Notes under the pieces: model-generated | Told to the model about the DNA's origin: nothing | The model's input: only the letters and a program-made list of their open reading frames with translations | Database searches by the model: none | DNA from: Chlamydiales bacterium | Lineage (GTDB): Bacteria; Chlamydiota; Chlamydiia; Chlamydiales; JACRBE01 | DNA: 48,404 nt | Assembly: GCA_016213235.1 (NCBI GenBank) | Contig: JACRBE010000057.1 | Span: 1-48,404, forward strand | Reading direction: 5' to 3' | Translations under genes and position numbers: made by a program | Part shown: positions 1 through 7,836 of the stretch, piece after piece | How the letters are laid out: every line of letters starts with the position of its first letter | How positions within the stretch are numbered: the first letter of the stretch is position 1

Positions 1-487
1 AATAAAGAATGTCTTTGGGTTCTTTGCTGTAGTATTAATGGCGTTTTTCTTTGCTTTTGGATTCCTATACTCCGAAAAGCACATAAGAGATATACCCCCA
101 ATAGAGTCCACAACTATTCAGATGCTATTTACATCATTAACGCTTATACCTGTGCATCTGTTATTTGGTGAGAGTATCGACTTTTCTTTTGCAAACTACC
201 CGGCTTTGTTGTCTGCATTTTTATTGGGAGTGGGGTGTACTGCTTTTGGATGGCTCTTTTATTTCCTGTTGCTTAAGAGAGGTGTAAGCGCCACCAACAT
301 CTCTATATCTACCTTAATATGTCCTGTTTTTGCCATTGCCCTATCTTCCTTTATTTTACATGAAGACATCACTCCTTATAAGATAATAGGTACCACTGTC
401 ATATTATCTAGCGTCTTTTTTATGAGTGAATTATCTACAGATCTGTTTGTTAAAGTTAGAAAAACCTCTATTTCAGATCGTGAATAA
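1..487 (+). CDS. DMT/EamA-family membrane transporter, 3' part only
   Basis: The reading frame is open from the left edge (codons from base 2), so the gene begins outside the window and only about 161 C-terminal residues are seen. These form at least four hydrophobic helices separated by short loops, and the protein ends in a charged tail. The run GVGCTAFGWLFYFLLLKRG followed by VSATNISISTLICPVFAI is typical of the second EamA repeat of drug/metabolite transporters, which export or exchange small metabolites across the inner membrane. The substrate cannot be told. The ATG at 38 lies inside a helix and is unlikely to be the start. The family call is fairly safe; the function is inferred from the family. 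Confidence 0.7.
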   Translation, partial: IKNVFGFFAVVLMAFFFAFGFLYSEKHIRDIPPIESTTIQMLFTSLTLIPVHLLFGESIDFSFANYPALLSAFLLGVGCTAFGWLFYFLLLKRGVSATNISISTLICPVFAIALSSFILHEDITPYKIIGTTVILSSVFFMSELSTDLFVKVRKTSISDRE

Positions 488-533
488 AGCTAAAAATAAT
501 CCACCAAAAAAAGAAAAATAAGGAGTAATAATA

Positions 534-968
534 ATGGAATTAGAAGGAAGAGTTTGGAAAGACGAAGATAGCTCCTGGTGGCTTGTAGAAGTCTCTTTTT
601 TGGATGTTATGACACAAGGGAAAACAAGAAAAGAAGCGTTAGAGATGATCAAAGATGCTATCTTTGAATTATTAAAGGATTCTTATGAGGATCTCATCGA
701 TAAGAAATTTGATCTGACAGTGTCGTTATATGAAAATGGTATTATTGGTATTGGTGCTTCAGAGGACAAACTCCTATTTGCTCTTGGACTAAAGAGGCAA
801 AGAATAAAAAGTGGCTCTACTATTCGTGAAGTATCAAGAAGACTTAAATCCAAATCCCCGAATGCTTATGCACGTTATGAGAGAGCGCTTGTACGACCTA
901 GTCTTGAAAAATATGCAGAATTAATTCAAGCTGCAAACCCTGATAGAAGGCCTTTATTGGTAAGCTAA
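534..968 (+). CDS. HicB-family antitoxin-like protein, no HicA partner
   Basis: 144 residues, preceded by aaggag with proper spacing before the ATG. Residues 1-75 look like the HicB RNase H-like fold (WWLVEVSFLDVMTQGKTRKEA, then an acidic amphipathic helix). Residues 85-144 look like a DNA-binding tail (REVSRRLKSKSPNAYARYE). HicB proteins normally neutralise the mRNA interferase HicA and repress their own operon. No HicA-sized gene lies on either side: upstream is the transporter end and downstream a convergent HicB-like gene. It may be an orphan antitoxin, a transcription regulator, or the remnant of a lost pair. The family is likely; the role is inferred. Confidence 0.65.
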   Translation: MELEGRVWKDEDSSWWLVEVSFLDVMTQGKTRKEALEMIKDAIFELLKDSYEDLIDKKFDLTVSLYENGIIGIGASEDKLLFALGLKRQRIKSGSTIREVSRRLKSKSPNAYARYERALVRPSLEKYAELIQAANPDRRPLLVS

Positions 969-1081
969 CTATTCTTATCGCAATAGATGTAAAATTGAAA
1001 TCGCAGAAGACTTTCCAAGGAAAAGTCTGTTAAATATCCACTGAGCTCCTTATAAAGAGTTTTAACTTCCTTATCAGCCAC
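965..1081 (-). CDS. Possible 38-codon ORF, GTG start
   Basis: A short frame opens with GTG inside the last codons of the frame-corrected HicB-like gene (GTGGCTGA overlap) and runs to a stop overlapping the end of the convergent gene at 968. The predicted peptide begins VADKEVKTLYKELSGYL and has a mixed helical composition. No ribosome binding site is evident and I do not recognise the product. It could be the second cistron of the frameshifted antitoxin gene, a displaced tail of it, or chance. Confidence 0.2.
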   Translation of the reverse strand: MADKEVKTLYKELSGYLTDFSLESLLRFQFYIYCDKNS

Positions 1082-1497
1082 GAAGGGTAGCGTCTATTAG
1101 ATCATCGATAACCTTACTAAGAGTAAGTTCCTTGTTTTTGCGCTTCTTTAGCAAGTAAGTAATGTCTTGTACTACCCGTTCTATAGGCAATTTTCCCAGG
1201 AAAATCTTTTTCATTAATAGGTTCTGGGATACTTTCTCTTCGACTCAAATAAAGTTTAAAAGCAGCTTTCATATCTTCTTTAATATTCTTCATGCCCTCT
1301 TCTATACTTGTTTCATCTGTACAAATGCCGGGTAATTCGTTTACACGAATGATATAATAAACTGTTTTATCACAGAGATCCTCTTCTATTGTATACGCCC
1401 ATTTTAGCCGCATATAATAATTCAAATCTTTATGTTTTTCTTGTTTATTTCTTTTTTTCAGAGTCATATTTTCTAATGTACTCATCCCAAATGGCAT
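1074..1497 (-). pseudogene. Second HicB-family antitoxin-like gene, frameshifted near its 3' end
   Basis: The unbroken frame gives 126 residues ending QKQGTYS at 1117. Its core (WAYTIEEDLCDKTVYYIIRV, ELPGICTDETSIEEGMKNIKED) is a HicB-like fold, and the tail YRTGSTRHYLLAKEAQ begins the usual C-terminal ribbon-helix-helix/HTH segment. Moving to the neighbouring frame at the A-run near 1135-1145 continues the expected tail (LTLSKVIDDLIDATLRG) to a TGA at 1074-1076. The motif is split across frames, so one base has probably been gained or lost, unless it is a base-calling error. The start is uncertain: ATGs at codons 1, 5 and 11 are possible and none has a good ribosome binding site. It sits 5 bases downstream of hemH on the same strand and may be co-transcribed. 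No HicA gene is adjacent. Confidence 0.6.
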
Positions 1498-1502
1498 GGT
1501 TT

Positions 1503-2561
1503 TTATCGAGCAGAAATGATATTACACTTGATATCAACTATCTGTGTTTTTTGTTTTAAATTCTGAACAATCATCTCTCTTAATTCATCTTGCCATATAG
1601 GATGGTTATTCAATCCTTCTACCAAGTCTAATGTTTCTCCCCCATGCCTTTTGAATAGCTCTCCATATTCCATCCCTATTTCATAAAGCGTCTCTAAACA
1701 ATCGCAGACAAAGGAGGGACAAAAAACAAGGACCCTTTTTGTACCTGTTAATGCAAGTTGTTTAATTGTATCTACCGTACCTGGTAATAACCAAGGGTCT
1801 TTACCAAGACGTGACTGAAAACAAATTGTGTGGGGTTTTGTCAGCTCTAGATTCGCAATAATCTGCTTTGTTGTTGCAACGCATTGCGCTGCATAGCAAT
1901 GCTGATTGTTATCGCTAAGGCTTTGACAACAGGAGTTGTTCTCCTGGCAACAATAATTGGGATAAATTTTTTTTACATGTTTTTGAGGCAGGCCATGAAA
2001 ACTAAATAAGATATGATCATAAGTTTCGATATCATATTTACTTGCTACTTTGCAAATAGAGCGGATAAAAAAATCATCTGTTGCAAAACTTTGGATAAAC
2101 GATAGATCAGGGAAGTATTTTTTCTTTTTTAACTCTACAATGACCTTTTCAAAAATAGAGCCCGTAGTAGCGCTTGCATATTGTGGAAACAGAGGAAATA
2201 CCAGCAACTTTGTTATCTTCTTATTGATGAGATGAAGGATTGCATCTCCAATGGATGGCCTTTGATATCGCATGGCTAAAACAACTTCACAATCCAAGAG
2301 TTTTTGTTGCAAATAACTCTCCAGTTTTTTTCCATACACAAGTAAGGGAGATCCCTCTTCTTGCCAAATTTTACTATAACAGCGCGCTGATTCTTTATAT
2401 CGCTTTGGTACAATCATTCCTCTTACTAAAAGCTGTCTTGTAATCCATGGCAAATCCATGACTTTCTTATCTAATAAAAATTCATGAAGATATGCTTTTA
2501 CATCACGAGGACTAGCAGAATGAGGAGTTCCCAAATTAACAATCAAGACACCGTTTGACAT
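1503..2561 (-). CDS. hemH: Ferrochelatase
   Basis: 352 residues, about the normal family length. Ferrochelatase inserts Fe(II) into the porphyrin ring in the last steps of heme synthesis. The N-terminal GVLIVNLGTP signature, catalytic His189 in SFHGLP and Glu290 in CDCLETLYEIG are all present. An unusual stretch at 200-227 holds six cysteines (204, 205, 211, 212, 222, 227) just after the active-site loop. A class of bacterial ferrochelatases with an internal four-cysteine [2Fe-2S] site is known, so a cluster here is a reasonable inference. The ATG at 2561 directly precedes the signature motif. The gene is transcribed away from the outer-membrane-type gene at 2631 across a short shared promoter region, and the HicB-like gene follows it. 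Confidence 0.93.
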   Translation of the reverse strand: MSNGVLIVNLGTPHSASPRDVKAYLHEFLLDKKVMDLPWITRQLLVRGMIVPKRYKESARCYSKIWQEEGSPLLVYGKKLESYLQQKLLDCEVVLAMRYQRPSIGDAILHLINKKITKLLVFPLFPQYASATTGSIFEKVIVELKKKKYFPDLSFIQSFATDDFFIRSICKVASKYDIETYDHILFSFHGLPQKHVKKIYPNYCCQENNSCCQSLSDNNQHCYAAQCVATTKQIIANLELTKPHTICFQSRLGKDPWLLPGTVDTIKQLALTGTKRVLVFCPSFVCDCLETLYEIGMEYGELFKRHGGETLDLVEGLNNHPIWQDELREMIVQNLKQKTQIVDIKCNIISAR

Positions 2562-2584
2562 AATTTTCCCTTTATCTAAAATCG

Positions 2585-2603
2585 CTCACAACTATAGTGT
2601 GAG
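2585..2603. promoter_or_regulatory. Inverted repeat in the divergent hemH / 2631 intergenic region
   Basis: CTCACA and TGTGAG flank ACTATAG, giving 6-bp arms in a 69-base gap between two genes transcribed apart. The position suits an operator shared by both promoters. No binding protein is identified, and with arms this short chance is possible. Confidence 0.35.
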
Positions 2604-2630
2604 GTGAAAACGTAAAATGTTGGTTATTCT

Positions 2631-3623
2631 ATGAAACGGATTTCGATTGTAGCAGTTTTTATTTCCTTGTCAACGCTCCTTGTAGCAAATACAAAAGAGT
2701 CTCCAGAGTGCCTTGCATCGCGAGAAATTCTAGAAAATATGCCCCTTTTTACTGGTCCTTTATTAACACCTTCTGCTCATATTGTTCCTCTCGGTCATTG
2801 GAATTTAGAGCCGTATGTTTATGTCATATCAAACTATGGAAGCTACAATCAAGATCGTCATATAGTTTATGGAAGTCATAATGTCGTAGTAAACCCGCAA
2901 CTCCCTATATGGGTAGGATTAACATCCTTTATGGATATCGTTGCCTATCCACAATTTTTTTCCAGATTCCGAGATGGTGAGAGTTCTACGCAATTTGGAG
3001 ATTTAGAAATTGGATTGGAATTTCAGCTGTTAATGGATTCACCGGACAATTTCTATCCCGGTCTTAAACTATTTATTGGTGAGATATTTCCAACAGGTCC
3101 TTATAACAACTTAAATCCTAATAAGCTTGGTACAGACCTTGGCGGAGCGGGCACCTATTTGACAGAATTTACTCTTGTAGGCACTCGCGTATGGAACCTG
3201 TATCGATGCCATTATCTATCATTTAAAAGCGCTATCACTTACGGCATCACAACGCCCGTGGAAGTGAATGGTTTTAACAATTATGGGGGAGGGTTTGGTA
3301 CACATGGAAAAGTAAAGCCCGGGAATCAGTTTACTTTTTTTGCTGCTCTTGAGTATAATCTATCCATTCATTGGGGGCTTGCTTGCGATATAGAGTATTT
3401 TTATACGAATAAAACCTCTTTTTCAGGTACACCTGGTGTTACTACTACAGGCTCTGTAGCATCATCTAGTAGGCCATCGTCTGAACAGTGGAGTATATCA
3501 CCTGCTGTTGAGTATAACTTTAATGAAAACATAGGAATTATCGCCGGCTCATGGCTAACTTTTGCCGGAAGAAACTCTCAGGCATTTATCTCTGGTGTTG
3601 CGGCGCTTAATATATATTATTGA
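2631..3623 (+). CDS. Predicted outer-membrane beta-barrel protein, MetA-pathway (phenol degradation) type
   Basis: 330 residues. A signal peptide of about 19 residues (charged MKRIS, hydrophobic core, VAN) is followed by alternating polar/aromatic strands and a C-terminus ending NIYY, as in outer-membrane barrels. Stretches such as FGDLEIGLEFQLL, IGEIFPTGPYNNL and SPAVEYNFNENIGIIAG resemble the 'putative MetA-pathway of phenol degradation' transporter-like family. The ligand is unknown and the family name should not be read as a pathway. The lipase-like gene begins 1 base after the stop codon, so the two are probably one transcript. Confidence 0.6.
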   Translation: MKRISIVAVFISLSTLLVANTKESPECLASREILENMPLFTGPLLTPSAHIVPLGHWNLEPYVYVISNYGSYNQDRHIVYGSHNVVVNPQLPIWVGLTSFMDIVAYPQFFSRFRDGESSTQFGDLEIGLEFQLLMDSPDNFYPGLKLFIGEIFPTGPYNNLNPNKLGTDLGGAGTYLTEFTLVGTRVWNLYRCHYLSFKSAITYGITTPVEVNGFNNYGGGFGTHGKVKPGNQFTFFAALEYNLSIHWGLACDIEYFYTNKTSFSGTPGVTTTGSVASSSRPSSEQWSISPAVEYNFNENIGIIAGSWLTFAGRNSQAFISGVAALNIYY

Positions 3624-3624
3624 T

Positions 3625-4761
3625 ATGGATAAAAAAACACTAAAAAAAATTACAATAAGAAAGCTAGCGGAAACAAATATAATTGCCTGGGAATCCCTAC
3701 TCTCTAAACTACTAAGTTTTCGCTCTAGAAGCTATTGTTTAAAAGATAATATTTCCACTTCCACTATTCGCAACAAATGCTCTGCTTTTTCTCAATTTGA
3801 GTATAAGTATGGATACTTGGCAAAAGAGGAGACGCTTGTTGGTCGTTTTACCAAAGACAAACAAGACATTAATAAAGTTTCACAATTATTAAAAGATGCC
3901 TATCAGTATATCAAAGATCCAAAACTATGTGATTTGACTATTGCAGAAATCTTAACCAAAGTTTTAGCTTATCGTAATTTAACCTCCAATATGGAGTTTG
4001 AAATCCCCATCTTGAAAAACGGGGAAATGGAATTAAAAAAATATAAAGTGGATAAAGTGTTTAACTTGTGGAACTCTATGAAGGCTTTTGGATTAAAGGC
4101 TGTAGAAGAAGGTGAGCCTCCTATCCTCATTTTTAGAGGAACAGAATTTTCTATTACCAATCCAAGTGGCAGAACATCCATTGTGAGCAACTTTGATCCG
4201 GAAGGTCCTGGCAAATCGGTCTATTCTCACGCAAGACCCATGATTCAAAAATGGCTTAAAAAAGTTTGTAAAAATGGTGTCCAGGCAAGGGCTATGGGAT
4301 ATAGCCTCGGTGGGGCCTTAACTTCTTATGCCGTTATTTCCGATCCTGAGTTTTTCAGCAAAAAACAGCTAGAGCCATCTTACGCCTTTCATCATCCAGG
4401 AGTTAGTGAAGTATTATATAAGAAATGGCTGGCAATGCCAGATAGTGAAAAGCCATCCTTTGAAGGATATGTTGCAGAAGGTGATTTTGTATCTAAATAT
4501 GGGAAACTCTTTAGTAAAACATATGAAATTATTGCAAAAGAACAGCTTCCTCCTATTGAATCACATACTAGCTTGTTCTTTACAAGAGCCCTTTGTTATC
4601 TAGCTGAAATAGATCTTGATAAGGAAAATGGAAGTGAATCTAGACACAGTTACTCAAAATTTCATGAAAAAACATCATCGTTGATCTATCATGCAGGCAT
4701 TAAATTCTTACTGCCCACGGAAGAAAAGGATTTTACTGATCATAAAAACGAATCCAGCTAA
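3625..4761 (+). CDS. Lipase-like alpha/beta hydrolase
   Basis: 378 residues from the ATG at 3625; the frame is open further upstream, but that part overlaps the preceding gene. The nucleophile elbow is MGYSLGG with Ser227. A class 3 lipase-like strand, PPILIFRGTEF (165-175), lies about 50 residues before it, and AEGDF and ESHTSLFF are candidates for the Asp and His of the triad. No signal peptide is seen. The first 110 residues are basic, helical and unlike anything I know. It probably hydrolyses ester bonds, perhaps in lipids. Its last 29 bases overlap the convergent YheT gene. The fold is fairly secure, the substrate unknown. Confidence 0.65.
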   Translation: MDKKTLKKITIRKLAETNIIAWESLLSKLLSFRSRSYCLKDNISTSTIRNKCSAFSQFEYKYGYLAKEETLVGRFTKDKQDINKVSQLLKDAYQYIKDPKLCDLTIAEILTKVLAYRNLTSNMEFEIPILKNGEMELKKYKVDKVFNLWNSMKAFGLKAVEEGEPPILIFRGTEFSITNPSGRTSIVSNFDPEGPGKSVYSHARPMIQKWLKKVCKNGVQARAMGYSLGGALTSYAVISDPEFFSKKQLEPSYAFHHPGVSEVLYKKWLAMPDSEKPSFEGYVAEGDFVSKYGKLFSKTYEIIAKEQLPPIESHTSLFFTRALCYLAEIDLDKENGSESRHSYSKFHEKTSSLIYHAGIKFLLPTEEKDFTDHKNESS

Positions 4762-5701
4762 GCAATAAAGAGTCTAGCCACCTAAAGTCTTTTCCTGGTA
4801 ATCCAATGTATCCCATGTGCCCACCCTTATCGGTCTTATAGACATCTACATTATCTGGTAGTTGCACTGTATCAATATCGTTTGGATCCACGATTGGATC
4901 ATCTTCTGATAATAAAATAATGCAGGGGACTTTAATGTATTGTATTTTGTCGATAGAACTGCACTCTTTATAATATTCAAAGGCTGAAGTATATCCGAGT
5001 CTTGGCGCTACATATAGCTCATCAAAATCAAATACGGTAAGATTTTGCGGCAAATAAACCCTTGGAAGATCGGGAAATCTCTGTTGCAAGTCGTAAACAG
5101 CATCGAGTAAATGTCTTAAGAAGTATCGTTCATATAATCTGTTTTTTGGATTACAAAGGAGTCGCATGCTCGATACAAGGTTGATTGGTGGCGATACTGC
5201 AATGACTTGACGTACATAACCACCTGCTCCCTCTCCCAATTCGCCAGCTAACTTTAAAACAATATTACCACCGAGTGAAAATCCAATTAAAGAAACAGGA
5301 GAGGCAGGTGTAGTCTCCTTTAAGTAAGATAACACTACCATCACATCGTCGCTAGAACCACAATGATAGATGCTTCTTGACAACCCTTTCCCGCTACCGC
5401 ATCCTCTTAAATTAACACGAATAGCTCGAATGTCCTTCTTATATAGCTTGTTTGCCATTCGAATAAGATAAAATGACTTATCTGATCCGCAAAGACCGTG
5501 AACAAGTACTACAGTGGGATCTGTTTCCTTCCAATGCTTAGGTGTTGTGACTTCAACTGCTATCTTATCTGAATCTTCTAGCTTAATATACTTAGTTTCA
5601 GATGGTGGCGTTGGATGTAAATTAAATAGCGAACCAAAAACCGTTTGTAGGTGAACTCCACTAAGCAAAGGAAATGGTTTGAATTTTTTTCTAAAAATCA
5701 T
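4733..5701 (-). CDS. YheT-family alpha/beta hydrolase
   Basis: 322 residues, usual for the YheT/UPF0017 family. The N-terminal FPLLSGVHLQTVFG matches the family opening. The core shows the oxyanion strand VVLVHGLCGS (65-73), NLRGCGSGKG (98-106), the nucleophile elbow GFSLGGN with Ser142, and likely Asp268 (SEDDPIVDP) and His295 (KGGHMGYIG) completing the triad. These cytoplasmic hydrolases are thought to act on esters or lipids, but their physiological substrate is poorly defined. The 3' end overlaps the lipase-like gene tail-to-tail by 29 bases. Confidence 0.82.
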   Translation of the reverse strand: MIFRKKFKPFPLLSGVHLQTVFGSLFNLHPTPPSETKYIKLEDSDKIAVEVTTPKHWKETDPTVVLVHGLCGSDKSFYLIRMANKLYKKDIRAIRVNLRGCGSGKGLSRSIYHCGSSDDVMVVLSYLKETTPASPVSLIGFSLGGNIVLKLAGELGEGAGGYVRQVIAVSPPINLVSSMRLLCNPKNRLYERYFLRHLLDAVYDLQQRFPDLPRVYLPQNLTVFDFDELYVAPRLGYTSAFEYYKECSSIDKIQYIKVPCIILLSEDDPIVDPNDIDTVQLPDNVDVYKTDKGGHMGYIGLPGKDFRWLDSLLLSWIRFYDQ

Positions 5702-5812
5702 GGTTTATTGTTCGATTATGTTTTTATATTATTATAATTCATATTTAACACATTTTTTATTTTTGTTGTTTTATTAAAAAACAAAAACACAACAAAAACG
5801 AAACAAAAGAAG

Positions 5813-5842
5813 TTTACAGTCAATTGGTTAAATCTTTATAAA
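5813..5842 (+). promoter_or_regulatory. Candidate promoter for the 5919 gene
   Basis: TTTACA (5813-5818), 18 bases, then TATAAA (5837-5842) lie in the 217-base gap between the divergently transcribed YheT and 5919 genes. The start of transcription would fall near 5849. The upstream part of the gap (5750-5805) is A/T-run rich with no coding potential seen. Confidence 0.35.
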
Positions 5843-5918
5843 ATCTTAATTTTAAATTGCTTCTTATTTCACGTTTAAATTAGGATTTTCACTTTCAACT
5901 CTAACGAAGGGCTTTTTT

Positions 5919-6530
5919 ATGCGTCGATCATTATGTACTATTGTAGCAACCACTTTATCCTTAACAGCTTTTACAACACCGTTTGAATATGCATATGATA
6001 GAGGAGAAACTGTTGCTCCTACTCTTATTGCATATCACTCCCCTTACCGACTGGTAAGATCTGTTGACCCCTCCGGACGTACACTGGAAATGGATGATAG
6101 CGCTATTTGGGTTATTGCAAATTCTTCACAACGCGAAGTAATCAGATGGTTAAAAAACGACCCTTTAATTATTTATCCATGCCTATGGCCTGCCTGGTAT
6201 GGAGGATCGTTTTGGATTTTTAATGAAAAACTCGGAACTTATGCCTATGCGGATTTATCGCTAGGACCTGTTATTAATGGAGACTGCACCAATCATATCA
6301 TCCAGATAGACTTTTATCGTGGAGAGATTGTCTTAAGAGATGCAAGAGGTTATCAAAACTTGTGGAGAGTTTCCACTAGTGATTTGAACCTTCTTACTAA
6401 CTGGCGTCTAGGAGATAGTATAATCATTGGCTCTAATCAAAGCCCTGCAGCACAATGGCAAGACCGCTCTGACTATATTTTGATTAATGTAGCAGAAAAT
6501 ATGTATGTCAGAAGCAATATCGTTTATTAG
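5919..6530 (+). CDS. Exported protein with two tandem W-rich modules, function unknown
   Basis: 203 residues. The N-terminal MRRSLCTIVATTLSLTAFTT is a probable signal peptide. Two modules of about 60 residues follow, at about 56-110 and 139-198. They share a pattern: W64/W149, W77/W162 (both 13 apart), Asp81/Asp166 four residues later, then Asn102/Asn190 with Tyr108/Tyr196 six residues on. They look like a duplicated small beta domain with conserved tryptophans. I do not recognise the family. The Inc-candidate gene begins 8 bases after the stop, with GGAG before it, so the two are likely co-expressed. A surface or secreted role is inferred from the signal peptide and the context only. Confidence 0.55.
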   Translation: MRRSLCTIVATTLSLTAFTTPFEYAYDRGETVAPTLIAYHSPYRLVRSVDPSGRTLEMDDSAIWVIANSSQREVIRWLKNDPLIIYPCLWPAWYGGSFWIFNEKLGTYAYADLSLGPVINGDCTNHIIQIDFYRGEIVLRDARGYQNLWRVSTSDLNLLTNWRLGDSIIIGSNQSPAAQWQDRSDYILINVAENMYVRSNIVY

Positions 6531-6538
6531 GAGTTTTT

Positions 6539-7306
6539 ATGTTACCATTAAATTTGAATACCCAAACACCCATCATACCACAAGTAGAAAAAGACTCTTG
6601 CATTTCTTCTACCATTATTAAATTAAGCATCATAGCAATTACAACAATTACAGCGCTTGGCCTATTATTTATCGTTCCCTTTGCGCTAGGAGCTACGTTA
6701 TCTGTAGGGGCGCTATTCATTGGTGCAGTAGCTTTTGCTCTTACTTATTGCTGTGATGATGCTTATACCCTCCCAGGAAATACAGGAGCTTCTTTCACTC
6801 ATCGAACAGTTTCTCCTATAAGCACTTCTCATTTAAGTAGATTGCCTCCTCCTGTGCAAGCAAGCACTTTGATTCAAGGACCAAGTTATTATGGTACCCA
6901 TGTTGCGCATATGGCTCTTCATGATACTGTTGGAAGTAGGAGAAGAATACCACCTCAACCAGATGTTATCCTTGATATGGGAAGTTTACCCCCTCCTCCG
7001 CAGTCGTTTGCAATTCCTGTTCCATATCGCTACATGGGAGCTTATCCACAGACTCCGGTCACATCTCCCATCCAAAGGAGCAGTGCAATGACTCCTGCAC
7101 CGCCGGGGATGTCCCCTTTTTCTAGTTCTACTATGACAGATAGATCTCCTATGAAATCTCCACCACCGCCGCTGAGAATACCACACACGTTCCCTGTATC
7201 TCCACACTCTGTTACTATGGATCCATCTGAAACAAGACAGGGCGTTGGGAGCAGACCTCCTATGGGAAGTTCCATGGGGCTTCCACCACCACCACAAACC
7301 TCCTAA
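6539..7306 (+). CDS. Candidate inclusion-membrane (Inc) protein with poly-proline C-terminal domain
   Basis: 255 residues. A short N-terminus is followed by two adjacent hydrophobic helices at about 26-48 and 50-71 with a minimal turn, the bilobed hydrophobic domain that marks chlamydial Inc proteins. Residues 75-255 are rich in Pro, Ser and Met and carry three PPPP runs (151-154, 208-211, 249-252) plus LPPP and PAPPG motifs. In Inc proteins such a tail would face host cytosol, where PPPP motifs can bind SH3, WW, EVH1 or profilin. It lies 8 bases after the exported repeat protein in the same transcript. Another membrane protein with a low-complexity tail is possible. Inc assignment is by topology, not sequence similarity. 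Confidence 0.55.
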   Translation: MLPLNLNTQTPIIPQVEKDSCISSTIIKLSIIAITTITALGLLFIVPFALGATLSVGALFIGAVAFALTYCCDDAYTLPGNTGASFTHRTVSPISTSHLSRLPPPVQASTLIQGPSYYGTHVAHMALHDTVGSRRRIPPQPDVILDMGSLPPPPQSFAIPVPYRYMGAYPQTPVTSPIQRSSAMTPAPPGMSPFSSSTMTDRSPMKSPPPPLRIPHTFPVSPHSVTMDPSETRQGVGSRPPMGSSMGLPPPPQTS

Positions 7307-7313
7307 TTGCATC

Positions 7314-7345
7314 AGAAGAGGCGAGCAATGTCGCTCACCTCTTCT
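7314..7345 (+). terminator. Hairpin after the Inc candidate, possible terminator
   Basis: Arms agaagaggcgagc and gctcacctcttct pair except for one mismatch around a 7-base loop, just after the stop at 7306. No T-run follows, so it may instead be an mRNA-stabilising stem. Confidence 0.3.
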
Positions 7346-7357
7346 CAGAAAGGGCCA

Positions 7358-7824
7358 ATGATTATTCGAGAATTTCAATCATCAGATCTGGAGGCTATAT
7401 TAGAGCTTTTTCATGATGTGGTTCATACTGTTGGATCGAAATATTATGATATAGATGAGCTGAACGCCTGGCTCCACCGCTAGAGTCCCTTAATAAAGAG
7501 CAATGGTTGCACTCATTAACTACTAATATCACTTATGTTGCTGAAGATAAAGGTGCCATTATTGGTTTTGGAGATATGACTCAAACAGGTGTTATAGATC
7601 GCCTCTATGTTTACAAAAACTACCAAGGAAAAGGTGTTGCGAGAGCAATATTTAAAAAGCTTGAGAAAGAAGCAAGGCGCCTTGGTATCATAGAGCTAAC
7701 AACGGATGCAAACGCGATGGGAAAGGCATTTGTAGAAAAACAAGGCTTTGAGCTTGTTCAAACATATCGTAAAACACATAGAGGTGTAGAATTTATTAAC
7801 TACATCATGCGCAAAAAGCTATAA
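7358..7824 (+). pseudogene. GNAT acetyltransferase, frameshifted
   Basis: Translation from the ATG at 7358 (aaaggg ahead of it) gives MIIREFQSSDLEAILELFHD and on to DELNAWLHR, then a TAG at 7481. Adding one base near 7470 would turn this into NAWAPPLESLNKEQWLHSL, joining the open frame that continues to 7824. That join recreates the AWAP motif common in this GNAT group. The second part has the acetyl-CoA loop YQGKGVARAIFKKLEKEA and a C-terminal FVEKQGFELV. It therefore looks like a single-base deletion in a small N-acetyltransferase gene, or a sequencing error. If real, the two fragments are unlikely to work alone. Confidence 0.75.
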
Positions 7825-7836
7825 AAATCATGTCTT

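Noticed and set aside
5750..5810. A/T repeat run as a promoter or repeat element
   Set aside because: Low-complexity AT stretch with imperfect pairing only; no clear function.
6986..7378. Long minus-strand open frames across the proline-rich Inc candidate
   Set aside because: They mirror proline codons (Trp/Arg/Gly rich) and have no ribosome binding site or homology.
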